Part shown: positions 1 through 7,256 of the stretch, piece by piece
Position numbering within the stretch: the stretch's first letter is position 1
How the letters are laid out: each line of letters begins with the position of its first letter
NCBI GenBank assembly: GCA_937139035.1
Contig: CAKZPK010000448.1
Location: forward strand, 1-32,934
Length of the DNA: 32,934 nucleotides
Reading direction: 5' to 3'
DNA from: an uncultured Crocinitomix sp.
Lineage (GTDB): Bacteria > Bacteroidota > Bacteroidia > Flavobacteriales_D > Crocinitomicaceae
Program-made: the position numbers and the translations under genes
Notes under the pieces: generated by a model
What the model was told of the DNA's origin: nothing
The model's database searches: none
Seen by the model: only the letters and a program-made list of their open reading frames with translations

Positions 1-745
1 TACCATTGTTAAGCGCATATATCAATGGAAGTGTCATTTTCCGCTCTCGAATGTCATTACCTGTGGGTTTTCCTATTTTTTCACTGTCACCATAATCAAA
101 AATATCATCTTTAATTTGAAAAGCCATACCAACCAATTCGCCAAATTTTTTCATTTTTTGAATTAAGGCTTCATCTGTGCTGACAGAGGCTGCACCTGCG
201 GCGCAACAAGAGGCAATTAAAGAGGCTGTTTTTTGTCGAATAATGTCATAATAAACATCTTCCGTAATATCTAACCTTCGTGCTTTTTCAATTTGAAGGA
301 GCTCACCCTCAGACATTTCTTTAACGGCGTCAGAAACAATTTTTAAAAGTGTAAATTGTGAAGTTTTAACAGAGACTAAAAGCCCTTGTGCTAATAAATA
401 ATCTCCAACTAAAACAGCAATTTTGTTCTTCCATAAAGCATTTACCGAAAATACTCCGCGGCGTTCATTAGCATCATCAACAACATCATCATGCACTAAC
501 GAAGCAGTATGCGAAAGCTCAATTAACGAGGCCGCTGTATAACTTGCTTCTTCAACCTTACCATTGATAGCCTTGGCTGTTAAAAACACAAACATAGGGC
601 GCATTTGCTTTCCTTTACGTTTGATAATATAATGTGTGATTTTGTCTAAAAGCGCCACGTCCGACTTCATGGATTCTTTGAATTTTTGTTCAAAGGTGGA
701 CATCTCTTCAGAGACATTTGCTTTTATTTCTTTGACGCTGAACAT
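1..745 (-). CDS. Polyprenyl diphosphate synthase, 3' end cut by window edge
   Basis: Trans-isoprenyl chain elongation enzyme that condenses isopentenyl diphosphate onto an allylic primer, giving the long chains used for quinones or lipid carriers. About 248 codons are visible from the ATG at 745; the frame is open to base 1, so the C-terminus lies outside. The first Asp-rich motif reads VHDDVVDDANERRG, with the Lys/Arg-rich KRKGKQMRP stretch before it, and the second reads QIKDDIFDY. Both bind the Mg-diphosphate. It lies 46 nt downstream of truB on the same strand, so it may be the last visible gene of the ftsX-DUF3098-uppP-truB run. An octaprenyl/heptaprenyl (IspB-like) product is likely from the family, but chain length cannot be read here. 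Confidence 0.93.
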   Translation of the reverse strand, partial: MFSVKEIKANVSEEMSTFEQKFKESMKSDVALLDKITHYIIKRKGKQMRPMFVFLTAKAINGKVEEASYTAASLIELSHTASLVHDDVVDDANERRGVFSVNALWKNKIAVLVGDYLLAQGLLVSVKTSQFTLLKIVSDAVKEMSEGELLQIEKARRLDITEDVYYDIIRQKTASLIASCCAAGAASVSTDEALIQKMKKFGELVGMAFQIKDDIFDYGDSEKIGKPTGNDIRERKMTLPLIYALNNG

Positions 746-791
746 TTGTACAAAGATAGGTTACAAGAATTATATAATTGCGAATTTTCCA

Positions 792-1511
792 CTAAATCGA
801 GGGATTATTATTCATATCTGACGACTGAATTATCTCAATCCATTCAGTTACACTGTTTGCATTTTTCAGGTCATACGTTCCAATGCTTTCTCGGCGTAAG
901 GCAGATAAATGACCTCCATTATTCAATCTTTTTCCTAAATCATGTGCAATACTTCTAATATAAGTGCCTTTTGAGCAAGTAATTTCGAAGTGAACCTCTG
1001 GTAGGTCAATTTTGGGGATGTCAAATGAGTGAATGGTGATTAGCTTTGGTTCCAGCTTTACTTCTTTTCCAGCTCTAGCTAAATCATAAGCTTTTTTACC
1101 TTTTACTTTTTTTGCAGAAAAAATGGGCGGATACTGTGCGTATGACCCAACCATGCTTTCAACTTCAGAAATTATATCTTTTTCAGATAAACCTTCAAGC
1201 GGAAATTTTTGGTCTATTTCTGTCTCTAAATCGTAAGAAGGTGTTGTTGATCCTAAAGTAATGGTGCCTGAATATTTCTTTTCTAAGCCCATGAAGGATT
1301 CAATTTCCTTTGTTTTTTTTCCTGTACAAAGAATTAAAAGTCCATCAGCCAAAGGATCTAGTGTTCCCGCATGTCCAACTTTAATTTTTTTGATACCCAA
1401 TTTTTGTTTCATTTCATAACGCAGTTTGTTAACAACGTCAAATGAGGTCCAGTGAAGAGGTTTGTTAACCAATAAAACTTCACCCGCTTGAAAATCGTAG
1501 GTTTTATCCAT
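792..1511 (-). CDS. truB: tRNA pseudouridine(55) synthase TruB
   Basis: Converts U55 in the T-loop of tRNAs to pseudouridine. The 239-residue protein has the TruB signature GHAGTLDPLADGLL at about residues 46-59, with the catalytic Asp at residue 52. The opening GEVLLVNKPLHWTSFDVV and the later GTYIRSIAHDLG are also typical. It is shorter than E. coli TruB (about 314) because it ends without a PUA domain, as is usual in Bacteroidota. Its ATG overlaps the uppP stop by 8 nt (ATGGATAA), which suggests coupled translation. It sits in the ftsX-DUF3098-uppP-truB operon. Confidence 0.97.
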   Translation of the reverse strand: MDKTYDFQAGEVLLVNKPLHWTSFDVVNKLRYEMKQKLGIKKIKVGHAGTLDPLADGLLILCTGKKTKEIESFMGLEKKYSGTITLGSTTPSYDLETEIDQKFPLEGLSEKDIISEVESMVGSYAQYPPIFSAKKVKGKKAYDLARAGKEVKLEPKLITIHSFDIPKIDLPEVHFEITCSKGTYIRSIAHDLGKRLNNGGHLSALRRESIGTYDLKNANSVTEWIEIIQSSDMNNNPSI

Positions 1512-2568
1512 TTATTAAGGAATAGCTCACCGCGATAATACCTACCGCAAAGCAATAAAATGAGAAATATTTTAATTGTGCTCTTTTAACCAATGAAATC
1601 ATCCATTTGCAGGCAAAAAGCCCCGTTACAAAAGCACATATAAACCCAATGAACAGGGCTAATAAGTTAGGGCCTTGCAATGGTCTAACCATTCCAAAGT
1701 CATGACTCATAATTTGTTCAATTCGTTCTGCAGGAATTCCAGAGTTCTCTAAATCAGTTTGATATTCAGACTCAATAGTTGCCGTTTCAGTTTCACCAGT
1801 GAATTTCGCGTCAGACCATTTTCTTTCTTTAAAGTGGATAGCATTGTATGCTCTTTTAGTGTCTGCATCTGTAAACAATCCATCTTTATGCAATTCATCA
1901 ACAATCGTTACCGTACGCATAGACACGTCCGTATTTTCTAGTTCTCTATTTTCTAAATAGTCTTTTGTGTCAAAAAGTATCGCACCAAAAATTAATGGAA
2001 CTACCATTAAAAATGAAAATTTTGCTGCTTTTTCTCTGTCAACTCCTAATAATACAGAGGTTGAAATTGTTGCCCCTGATCTTGATATACCGGGCAAAAT
2101 TGCAATAGCTTGAGATAAGCCAATGATTATAGCGTGTCCAAATCCAACTTCTTTTTCCGTTTTCTTGGCTTTGTCGGCAAGAAAAAGTAATGCTCCTGTT
2201 AACAATAGCATTAGACCAACAAGCATTACTGCGCCGCCAAATAATGATTCAATTTCATCTTTAAATACAACTCCTACTAATGCAGCAGGAATCATTGAGA
2301 GAATAATTTTTAAGGAAAATTTAAGTTCGTCATTCCATTTAAAAGCAAATAACCCTTTAAAGATTTGAGCAATTTCTTTCCGAAATATAACGACTGTGCT
2401 TAATGCAGTAGCAAAATGCAGAACTACAGTAAGTAACATACTTTCTTTACCAACTGAGTTTTCTCCAAAAATGGCTTTGGTCAATTCGAGATGACCACTA
2501 CTACTAACAGGAAGAAATTCTGTGAGACCTTGAACTATGCCAAGGATGATTACTTCAAACAAGTCCAT
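1504..2568 (-). CDS. uppP: Undecaprenyl-diphosphatase UppP (BacA) with a large insertion
   Basis: Membrane phosphatase that recycles undecaprenyl diphosphate to the monophosphate carrier for peptidoglycan and glycan synthesis, and gives bacitracin resistance. The first family motif, GIVQGLTEFLPVSSSGHLEL, is at residues 10-29 and the second, LPGISRSGATIS, at about 158-169, with several hydrophobic helices around them. It is 354 residues where the family is usually about 260-280. The excess is a polar, acidic stretch at about residues 202-298 between the helices ending GAILFD and starting LLALFIGF. Positive residues flank those helices on the other side, so I infer the insert faces the periplasm. 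The frame is open throughout, so this is not a frameshift artefact. It starts 6 nt after DUF3098. Confidence 0.95.
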   Translation of the reverse strand: MDLFEVIILGIVQGLTEFLPVSSSGHLELTKAIFGENSVGKESMLLTVVLHFATALSTVVIFRKEIAQIFKGLFAFKWNDELKFSLKIILSMIPAALVGVVFKDEIESLFGGAVMLVGLMLLLTGALLFLADKAKKTEKEVGFGHAIIIGLSQAIAILPGISRSGATISTSVLLGVDREKAAKFSFLMVVPLIFGAILFDTKDYLENRELENTDVSMRTVTIVDELHKDGLFTDADTKRAYNAIHFKERKWSDAKFTGETETATIESEYQTDLENSGIPAERIEQIMSHDFGMVRPLQGPNLLALFIGFICAFVTGLFACKWMISLVKRAQLKYFSFYCFAVGIIAVSYSLING

Positions 2569-2574
2569 TTAAGC

Positions 2575-2811
2575 TTACTTGGCTTTGTTTTTTTTCATGA
2601 TACCATAAATGATAACACCGTAACCTAAAATAACAAGGATAGGTGCAACCGTAATTCTGGTAGCACTAAAAAGTTCAGCCTCATTAAATTGATTTGGGTC
2701 TTCTGAACCACCACCAATCATTAAAAAGAATCCAATTAATGACACCAAAAAACCGCCGATTATTAAGGTGTAGTTTTGGGATCCAAAAACAAATTTATTT
2801 TTTTCGTTCAT
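2575..2811 (-). CDS. DUF3098 small membrane protein
   Basis: This 78-residue protein has two predicted transmembrane helices (about residues 15-33 and 50-70), joined by a short loop with GGGSEDPNQF. The opening FVFGSQNYTLIIGG is typical of DUF3098, a Bacteroidota family of unknown function. It lies 31 nt after ftsX and 6 nt before uppP. This position between a division gene and the lipid-carrier phosphatase is, from memory, common in the phylum, and hints at an envelope role, but none is established. Confidence 0.88.
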   Translation of the reverse strand: MNEKNKFVFGSQNYTLIIGGFLVSLIGFFLMIGGGSEDPNQFNEAELFSATRITVAPILVILGYGVIIYGIMKKNKAK

Positions 2812-2842
2812 AAGACTAGCTTTAACTGAGTTTCAAATTTAA

Positions 2843-3727
2843 CTAATATAATTCATCTAGGTTCAATCGCAGGTATTTTCTCAATGCGAAGTAAGTAGAT
2901 GTTAATGTGATTAAAATACCGAATAGAACAATTCCGCCGAGTACATAAAAGTAAAGGGTCAAATCTGTCATTTCTAATATCATTGGGTTATATCGACTTA
3001 GTAAGTGTATTAATCCAAGCACCATTGTGCCGGCGATAATTCCTGATATAAAACCTTGTCCAACAGCGCTCCAGAAAAATGGACGGCGAATAAATCGTGG
3101 TGTTGCACCAACCAATTGCATAGTTTTTATTAAAAAACGTTTTGAAAATAGTGCAAGTCTAATGGTGTTGTTAATCATTCCAATTGCTATAAACAGCAAC
3201 ATGCATGCAATAACTAAAATAAAGTAAACTAGTTTTTGCAAACGTTGATTAACATCTGCAAAAATTTCATCTTGATAGGAAACCTCAAGTAAACGTCCAT
3301 CATATTCCTGCATCAATTCATTTTCAATCCACACCATGCTGTCTTTATAAAAATACTCTTTATTCAGAGTCATAATTACAGATTGATTCAATGGATTTTC
3401 ATTATTAAGCACAGTTAAAGCAGTATCGCCACCAATTTCATCTTTAATAATATTCCACGCTTCTTCAGACGAACGATACATGGCTCCGCTGGTGTAAGTT
3501 TTATTTGCGATTTCTTCTTCTATTAATCCTAACTCTAGAGTATTAACAGAATTATCGAAAAAAAGATCAATTTCAAATGATTCTATTTTGTCATTTTTAA
3601 GGTTGTTTAGCCCTAAAACAAACCAAGAGACAAGTCCTATAATAAAGAGTACCATTACGATCCCAACAATTGTTGAAACATAGGCCGTGCGCAGTCCTTT
3701 TCTGCCTTTACCACTTACTTTACTCAT
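2843..3727 (-). CDS. ftsX: Cell division protein FtsX
   Basis: Membrane partner of the ATPase FtsE; the pair links division to activation of peptidoglycan hydrolases. The 294-residue protein has the FtsX layout: a helix at about 16-41, an extracytoplasmic domain at about 45-160, then three helices at about 166-187, 217-240 and 257-280. The cytoplasmic motif IKTMQLVGATPRFIRRPF lies at about 200-217. ftsE is not adjacent; I understand this is common in Bacteroidota. It is the first gene of the minus-strand operon. A TAnnTTTA-like element at 3738-3745 may be its -7 box, but that is weak. Confidence 0.94.
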   Translation of the reverse strand: MSKVSGKGRKGLRTAYVSTIVGIVMVLFIIGLVSWFVLGLNNLKNDKIESFEIDLFFDNSVNTLELGLIEEEIANKTYTSGAMYRSSEEAWNIIKDEIGGDTALTVLNNENPLNQSVIMTLNKEYFYKDSMVWIENELMQEYDGRLLEVSYQDEIFADVNQRLQKLVYFILVIACMLLFIAIGMINNTIRLALFSKRFLIKTMQLVGATPRFIRRPFFWSAVGQGFISGIIAGTMVLGLIHLLSRYNPMILEMTDLTLYFYVLGGIVLFGILITLTSTYFALRKYLRLNLDELY

Positions 3728-3804
3728 AGCAAGGCTAAAAATAGGTATAATATTTATTAGAATTAAAAAAACAGATAATGAAGCAATGTTTTTTAAGAAA
3801 TATT

Positions 3805-3812
3805 TACATTTG
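3805..3812 (+). promoter_or_regulatory. Bacteroidota -7 element for the YceI lipoprotein gene
   Basis: TACATTTG matches the TAnnTTTG element exactly. No clear TTG -33 box is visible. The expected transcript start is near 3818, after an in-frame upstream ATG at 3778 and close to another at 3814. This supports translation from 3841. Confidence 0.5.
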
Positions 3813-3840
3813 CATGTCTAAACAAATAAATGTTAAAAAA

Positions 3841-4476
3841 ATGAAAAAAGTAGTAATATTAGGATTATTCGCAATGCCATTCTTTTTCGCGTCTTGCGGA
3901 GGTGGTGAAGCTGATGCAGATACAACGGACTCAGATTCGACAGTTGTAAATGAAGAAGTAGAAGTTATTGAAGCAAGTTATACTGTTGATGTTGAGGCTT
4001 CAACAATTAACTGGAATAACTTTGATGGAGAAGAAGTTGACCACGTTGGAACAGTAAATGTTTTAAACGGATCAATGGATATCACAACAACAAACGGAGT
4101 TGCTCAAATTACAGCTGCAGCTTTAACTGTTGATATGAACACCATTGTTGAAGGAAGTGAAAAATTGGAAGGTCACCTTGCGGCACCTGACTTTTTTGAC
4201 GTGAATACATTTGCAACAACTGAATTTACATTTGATCGTCATGAAAATGATATGATTTATGGTACAGCTACTATCATTGGTAAAGAAGTAGCAGTTGAAG
4301 CTCCTACAACAGTTACTGTTGATGGTGATAACGCAACTGTAGAAGTAGGTGAATTCGAGATTGATTTCACTGCTTTAGAAATGCCTTTCTTTGTAACTGA
4401 AGCTGCTGAAGCACCAGTTGAAGAGCATCACAACCCGGTAATTGGATTTTCTGCAACAATTGTAGGAACAAAATAA
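3841..4476 (+). CDS. YceI-domain lipoprotein
   Basis: Predicted outer-envelope lipoprotein with a YceI domain, a lipocalin-like barrel that binds polyisoprenoid or other amphiphilic ligands. From the chosen ATG the protein has 211 residues. It opens with a lipoprotein signal, MKKVVILGLFAMPFFFASCG, whose lipobox Cys is residue 19. An acidic Asp/Thr/Ser linker follows, then the YceI domain from about residue 43 (YTVDVEASTINWNN, later LEGHLAAPDFFDV and TTEFTF). Longer in-frame starts at 3778 and 3814 exist but would bury the signal peptide and run through the promoter, so I reject them. It ends in a strong shared terminator. The ligand is unknown; the nearby polyprenyl genes may be coincidence. 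Confidence 0.9.
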   Translation: MKKVVILGLFAMPFFFASCGGGEADADTTDSDSTVVNEEVEVIEASYTVDVEASTINWNNFDGEEVDHVGTVNVLNGSMDITTTNGVAQITAAALTVDMNTIVEGSEKLEGHLAAPDFFDVNTFATTEFTFDRHENDMIYGTATIIGKEVAVEAPTTVTVDGDNATVEVGEFEIDFTALEMPFFVTEAAEAPVEEHHNPVIGFSATIVGTK

Positions 4477-4496
4477 TCGAAAGTTCAAAGCATTAA

Positions 4497-4531
4497 AAAC
4501 CCGTCTTGGAATTTCCAAGACGGGTTTTTTT
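4497..4531. terminator. Bidirectional hairpin terminator (YceI gene / hppD)
   Basis: A perfect 14-bp stem, AAACCCGTCTTGGA paired with TCCAAGACGGGTTT, has a 3-nt loop and T-runs on both sides. It lies between convergent genes ending at 4476 and 4560, so it can stop transcription from either side. Confidence 0.93.
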
Positions 4532-4559
4532 ATTTCATTCTTTTAATAAGAAAGGCTGA

Positions 4560-5723
4560 CTATAAAGTTCCGCGCTTTTCTTGTTCTCTTTCAATTGATT
4601 CAAATAAAGCTTTGAAGTTTCCTGCACCAAACCCTTTTGCTCCCATTCTTTGAATGATTTCGAAAAATAAGGTTGGTCTATCTTCAACTGGCTTAGTGAA
4701 AATTTGTAATAAATACCCTTCTTCATCAGCGTCAATCATGATTCCAAGGCTTCTTAAGGTTTCAATATCCTCAGCTAATTCATGATCATGATCTCTTAAT
4801 CTTTGAGGTACCGCTCTGTAATATTCTTCAGGCGGTGTAGATAAAAATTCAATTCCTCTTGCTCGCAATTTAGATACTGTTGTAATAATATCATCTGTTG
4901 CAACGGCGATATGTTGTACACCAGGTCCTTCATAAAAATCTAAATACTCTTCAATTTGAGACTTTTTCTTTCCTTCGGCAGGTTCGTTAATAGGGAATTT
5001 GATTCGGCCATTACCGTTACTCATTACTTTACTCATTAAAGCAGAGTATTCAGTATGAATTTGTTTGTCGTCAAAAGACAAAAAGTTAACAAACCCCATT
5101 ACATCTTCATACCATTTTACCCAAACGTCCATTTCATTCCAACCAACATTACCAACCATATGGTCAATAAATTTCAATCCCACTGGTTCTGGATTGTATT
5201 CAGATTCCCATGAAGTATAACCAGGTAAAAAGGCTCCTGAATAATTTTTGCGTTCTACAAACATGTGTACTGTCTCACCGTAAGTGTAAACTCCAGCTCT
5301 CACTACTTCACCATGTTCGTCTTTTTCAACGGTTGGTTCCATGAAAGATTTAGCACCTCTACTGGTAGTTTCTTCCCATGCTTTTCGAGCATCTTCAACC
5401 CAAAGTGCAGTAACTTTAACACCGTCTCCGTGCTTTACAATATGATCGTTAATTGGAGATTTTGAATTTAAAGGAGTTGTTAATACAATTCTAATTTTGT
5501 CTTGCACTACAACATAAGAAGCGTACTCTTTACATCCAGTTTCAAGCCCTTTATAAGCATAAGATTGAAAACCGAAAGCCGATTTGTAAAAATGCGCAGC
5601 TTGCTTTGCATTTCCAACATAGAATTCAACGTAATCAGTTCCTAAAAGTGGTAAGAAATCTTGTGCGTCCTCAAATATTTTTTCTAATCCGTAATCAACA
5701 GATTTTAGTTCTTTTTTACTCAT
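4560..5723 (-). CDS. hppD: 4-hydroxyphenylpyruvate dioxygenase
   Basis: Converts 4-hydroxyphenylpyruvate to homogentisate, the second step of tyrosine breakdown, with a non-haem Fe(II). The 387-residue protein has two vicinal-oxygen-chelate halves. The predicted iron ligands are His188 (KFIDHMVGNV), His271 (GPGVQHIAVATDDI) and Glu355 (PTLFFEIIQRMG), and the C-terminal GAGNFKALFESIE is the usual family ending. All expected active-site residues are present. It follows hmgA by 31 nt on the same strand, so the two form an operon that makes and then consumes homogentisate. Fumarylacetoacetase is not in the window. Confidence 0.97.
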   Translation of the reverse strand: MSKKELKSVDYGLEKIFEDAQDFLPLLGTDYVEFYVGNAKQAAHFYKSAFGFQSYAYKGLETGCKEYASYVVVQDKIRIVLTTPLNSKSPINDHIVKHGDGVKVTALWVEDARKAWEETTSRGAKSFMEPTVEKDEHGEVVRAGVYTYGETVHMFVERKNYSGAFLPGYTSWESEYNPEPVGLKFIDHMVGNVGWNEMDVWVKWYEDVMGFVNFLSFDDKQIHTEYSALMSKVMSNGNGRIKFPINEPAEGKKKSQIEEYLDFYEGPGVQHIAVATDDIITTVSKLRARGIEFLSTPPEEYYRAVPQRLRDHDHELAEDIETLRSLGIMIDADEEGYLLQIFTKPVEDRPTLFFEIIQRMGAKGFGAGNFKALFESIEREQEKRGTL

Positions 5724-5754
5724 AATGATAGTTTTTTTTGCTTTTAAGCTGTTT

Positions 5755-6915
5755 TTAATCAGTTATCCACGATTTATAGTAGTCGTCTACTTGTAGCTTC
5801 ATTGCTTCTTCTGTAATCATAACCGGTTTAAACGGGTCAATCATTACTGCAAGTTCGCCTGTCTCCTTTTTACCTACACTTCTTTCAATAGCACCTGGGT
5901 GCGGCCCATGAGGAATTCCTCCGGGGTGAAGTGTGATTTGGCCTTTCTCAATATTGTTTCTGCTCATGAAATCACCATCAACATAGTAGAGTAACTCTTC
6001 AGAGTCAATATTACTGTGATGATATGGAGCAGGTATTGATTTTGGATGATAATCATACAATCTAGGAACGAATGAGCAAACTACGAATCCTGCAGCTTCC
6101 CATTGTTGATGGATTGGAGGTGGCATGTGAATGCGACCAGTAATAGGTTCAAAATCGTGAATAGAAAAGGCGTATGGATAATTGAATCCATCCCAACCAA
6201 CAACATCAAATGGATGGTTAGCATGTGTGTATTCCCAAATTACACCCTGTTTTTTTGAGAGTACTTTAAACTCTCCTTTTTCATCATGTGTCTTTAAATC
6301 TTTTGGTAACCTAAAGTCACGTTCGCAAAATGGAGAATGCTCTAAAAATTGCCCGAAATTATTTCGATATCTACTTGGAGATAAAATTGGACTAAAGGAT
6401 TCAATATAAAGAAGTCTATTGTCTTCCGAATCAAAATCAATTTGATAGGTTGTTCCTCTTGGTATAATTAAATAGTCGCCATATTTGAAATCGATATTTC
6501 CATACATGGTTCTTAGTTTTCCAGATCCAATGTGAACAAATAACATCTCATCAGCATCACTATTTCTATAAAAATAGTCTTTTGAAAACGCCTTAGGAGC
6601 AGCTAAACCAATATGTAAATCATTATTGGCGAAAAGTGTTTTTCTACTTTTAATATAATCATCTTCAGCAGGTAAAGTAAATCCTTTAAAGCTGAGTGCT
6701 TTCATGTTTTTATCAATCGCAATTTTAGGACTAATATCTTCAATTCGTTTTACTTCAGAAACAACTGTTGGAGGATATAAGTGATAAATTAACGAAGACA
6801 TTCCTGCAAATCCTGCAGTTCCAAATAGCTCTTCCTGATAAAGTCCTCCGTTTGGTTTTTCAAAGGTTGTATGTCTTTTATCAGGTATAGAACCCAACTT
6901 GTGATAGCGTGGCAT
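5755..6915 (-). CDS. hmgA: Homogentisate 1,2-dioxygenase
   Basis: Opens the ring of homogentisate to maleylacetoacetate, using Fe(II). The 386-residue protein is the shorter bacterial form. The cupin core carries HMPPPIHQQWEA at about 263-274, PYHHSNIDSEE at about 297-307 and LHPGGIPHGPHPG at about 329-341. By spacing relative to the human enzyme, the metal ligands should be His300, Glu306 and His336. It is the first gene of the hmgA-hppD operon. A consensus promoter lies about 180-210 nt upstream, so the mRNA should carry a long leader rich in inverted repeats. Control of tyrosine catabolism through that leader is possible but unproven. Confidence 0.96.
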   Translation of the reverse strand: MPRYHKLGSIPDKRHTTFEKPNGGLYQEELFGTAGFAGMSSLIYHLYPPTVVSEVKRIEDISPKIAIDKNMKALSFKGFTLPAEDDYIKSRKTLFANNDLHIGLAAPKAFSKDYFYRNSDADEMLFVHIGSGKLRTMYGNIDFKYGDYLIIPRGTTYQIDFDSEDNRLLYIESFSPILSPSRYRNNFGQFLEHSPFCERDFRLPKDLKTHDEKGEFKVLSKKQGVIWEYTHANHPFDVVGWDGFNYPYAFSIHDFEPITGRIHMPPPIHQQWEAAGFVVCSFVPRLYDYHPKSIPAPYHHSNIDSEELLYYVDGDFMSRNNIEKGQITLHPGGIPHGPHPGAIERSVGKKETGELAVMIDPFKPVMITEEAMKLQVDDYYKSWITD

Positions 6916-6953
6916 AATTTTGTTTTTTTTAAGATTAATTAATTATGTGTCAT

Positions 6954-6977
6954 ACTATTATTTTAACGAATAATAGT
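6954..6977. repeat. Perfect inverted repeat, proximal to hmgA
   Basis: ACTATTATT and AATAATAGT form a perfect 9-bp inverted repeat around a 6-nt spacer (TTAACG on the plus strand). It lies 38 nt before the hmgA start, inside the leader. It could be an mRNA hairpin or an AT-rich operator. Confidence 0.7.
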
Positions 6978-6999
6978 CATTAGCAAAATAGGCTAATGA
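6977..6999. repeat. Perfect inverted repeat abutting the first
   Basis: TCATTAGC and GCTAATGA form a perfect 8-bp inverted repeat with a 7-nt spacer. It directly abuts the repeat at 6954-6977 (they share one base), giving two back-to-back stem-loops in the hmgA leader. Confidence 0.7.
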
Positions 7000-7008
7000 A
7001 TAACATAT

Positions 7009-7054
7009 CACTCCGGATCTCTCTTGATGAGAAATTTTAGTAAGATGGGGAGTG
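7009..7054. repeat. Imperfect 12-nt inverted repeat with inner hairpin
   Basis: CACTCCGGATCT (7009-7020) and AGATGGGGAGTG (7043-7054) pair at 10 of 12 positions, with one symmetric 2x2 mismatch. The interval holds a smaller TCTC/GAGA stem. On the minus strand part of it reads CTCATCAAGAGAGATCCGGA, which recalls the start of S-box RNAs. Confidence 0.55.
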
Positions 7055-7094
7055 CTTCAAATATTCTAGACATCTCTCAGTGTTGAGCTTTTAG

Positions 7095-7124
7095 CAAAGA
7101 TACAGATTCTGTCGATTTTTTCAA
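7095..7124 (-). promoter_or_regulatory. Consensus Bacteroidota promoter for hmgA-hppD
   Basis: On the minus strand a TTG at 7124-7122 is followed after 19 nt by TATCTTTG at 7102-7095, an exact match to TTG-N19-TAnnTTTG. It is the best-formed promoter in this divergent region and places the start near 7088. Confidence 0.65.
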
Positions 7125-7156
7125 TGATTATTATCAGTTCCTATTTGAAATAAATA

Positions 7157-7164
7157 TATTTTTG
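7157..7164 (+). promoter_or_regulatory. -7 element for the threonine dehydrogenase gene
   Basis: TATTTTTG matches TAnnTTTG; no TTG box lies at the right spacing. The start would be near 7170, giving a leader of about 86 nt to the ATG at 7257. Confidence 0.45.
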
Positions 7165-7256
7165 TAGGATATCACTACCTAAAAGACATGGAATTGATTG
7201 CGATCAAAGAAGGTTTTTTAGAATGTGAAAAAGTTCAACTCTCAAAAGTTAAAAAC

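Larger units (their letters stand above)
6916..7088 (-). promoter_or_regulatory. Long structured 5' leader of hmgA-hppD
   Basis: From the predicted start near 7088 to the hmgA ATG at 6915 the mRNA has about 173 untranslated nt. Read 5' to 3' on the minus strand it can form four local stems: CTCA/TGAG at the 5' end; CACTCCccATCT with AGATccGGAGTG, enclosing TTTCTC/GAGAGA or a smaller stem; TCATTAGC/GCTAATGA; and ACTATTATT/AATAATAGT. No U-run follows the last stem, so it is not a simple terminator. An A-rich stretch precedes the ATG. This and the tdh leader fill the only stretch over 300 nt without a gene (6916-7256). The function is unknown; it could be a cis-regulatory RNA, operators, or both. 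Confidence 0.45.

Noticed and set aside
7015..7036. Similarity of CTCATCAAGAGAGATCCGGA (minus strand) to the start of the S-box (SAM-I) riboswitch
   Set aside because: Only the first 20 or so nt resemble it. The conserved core that should follow (GGCCC, GAUGAAACC and GGCAACC segments) is absent, and hmgA is not a methionine gene.
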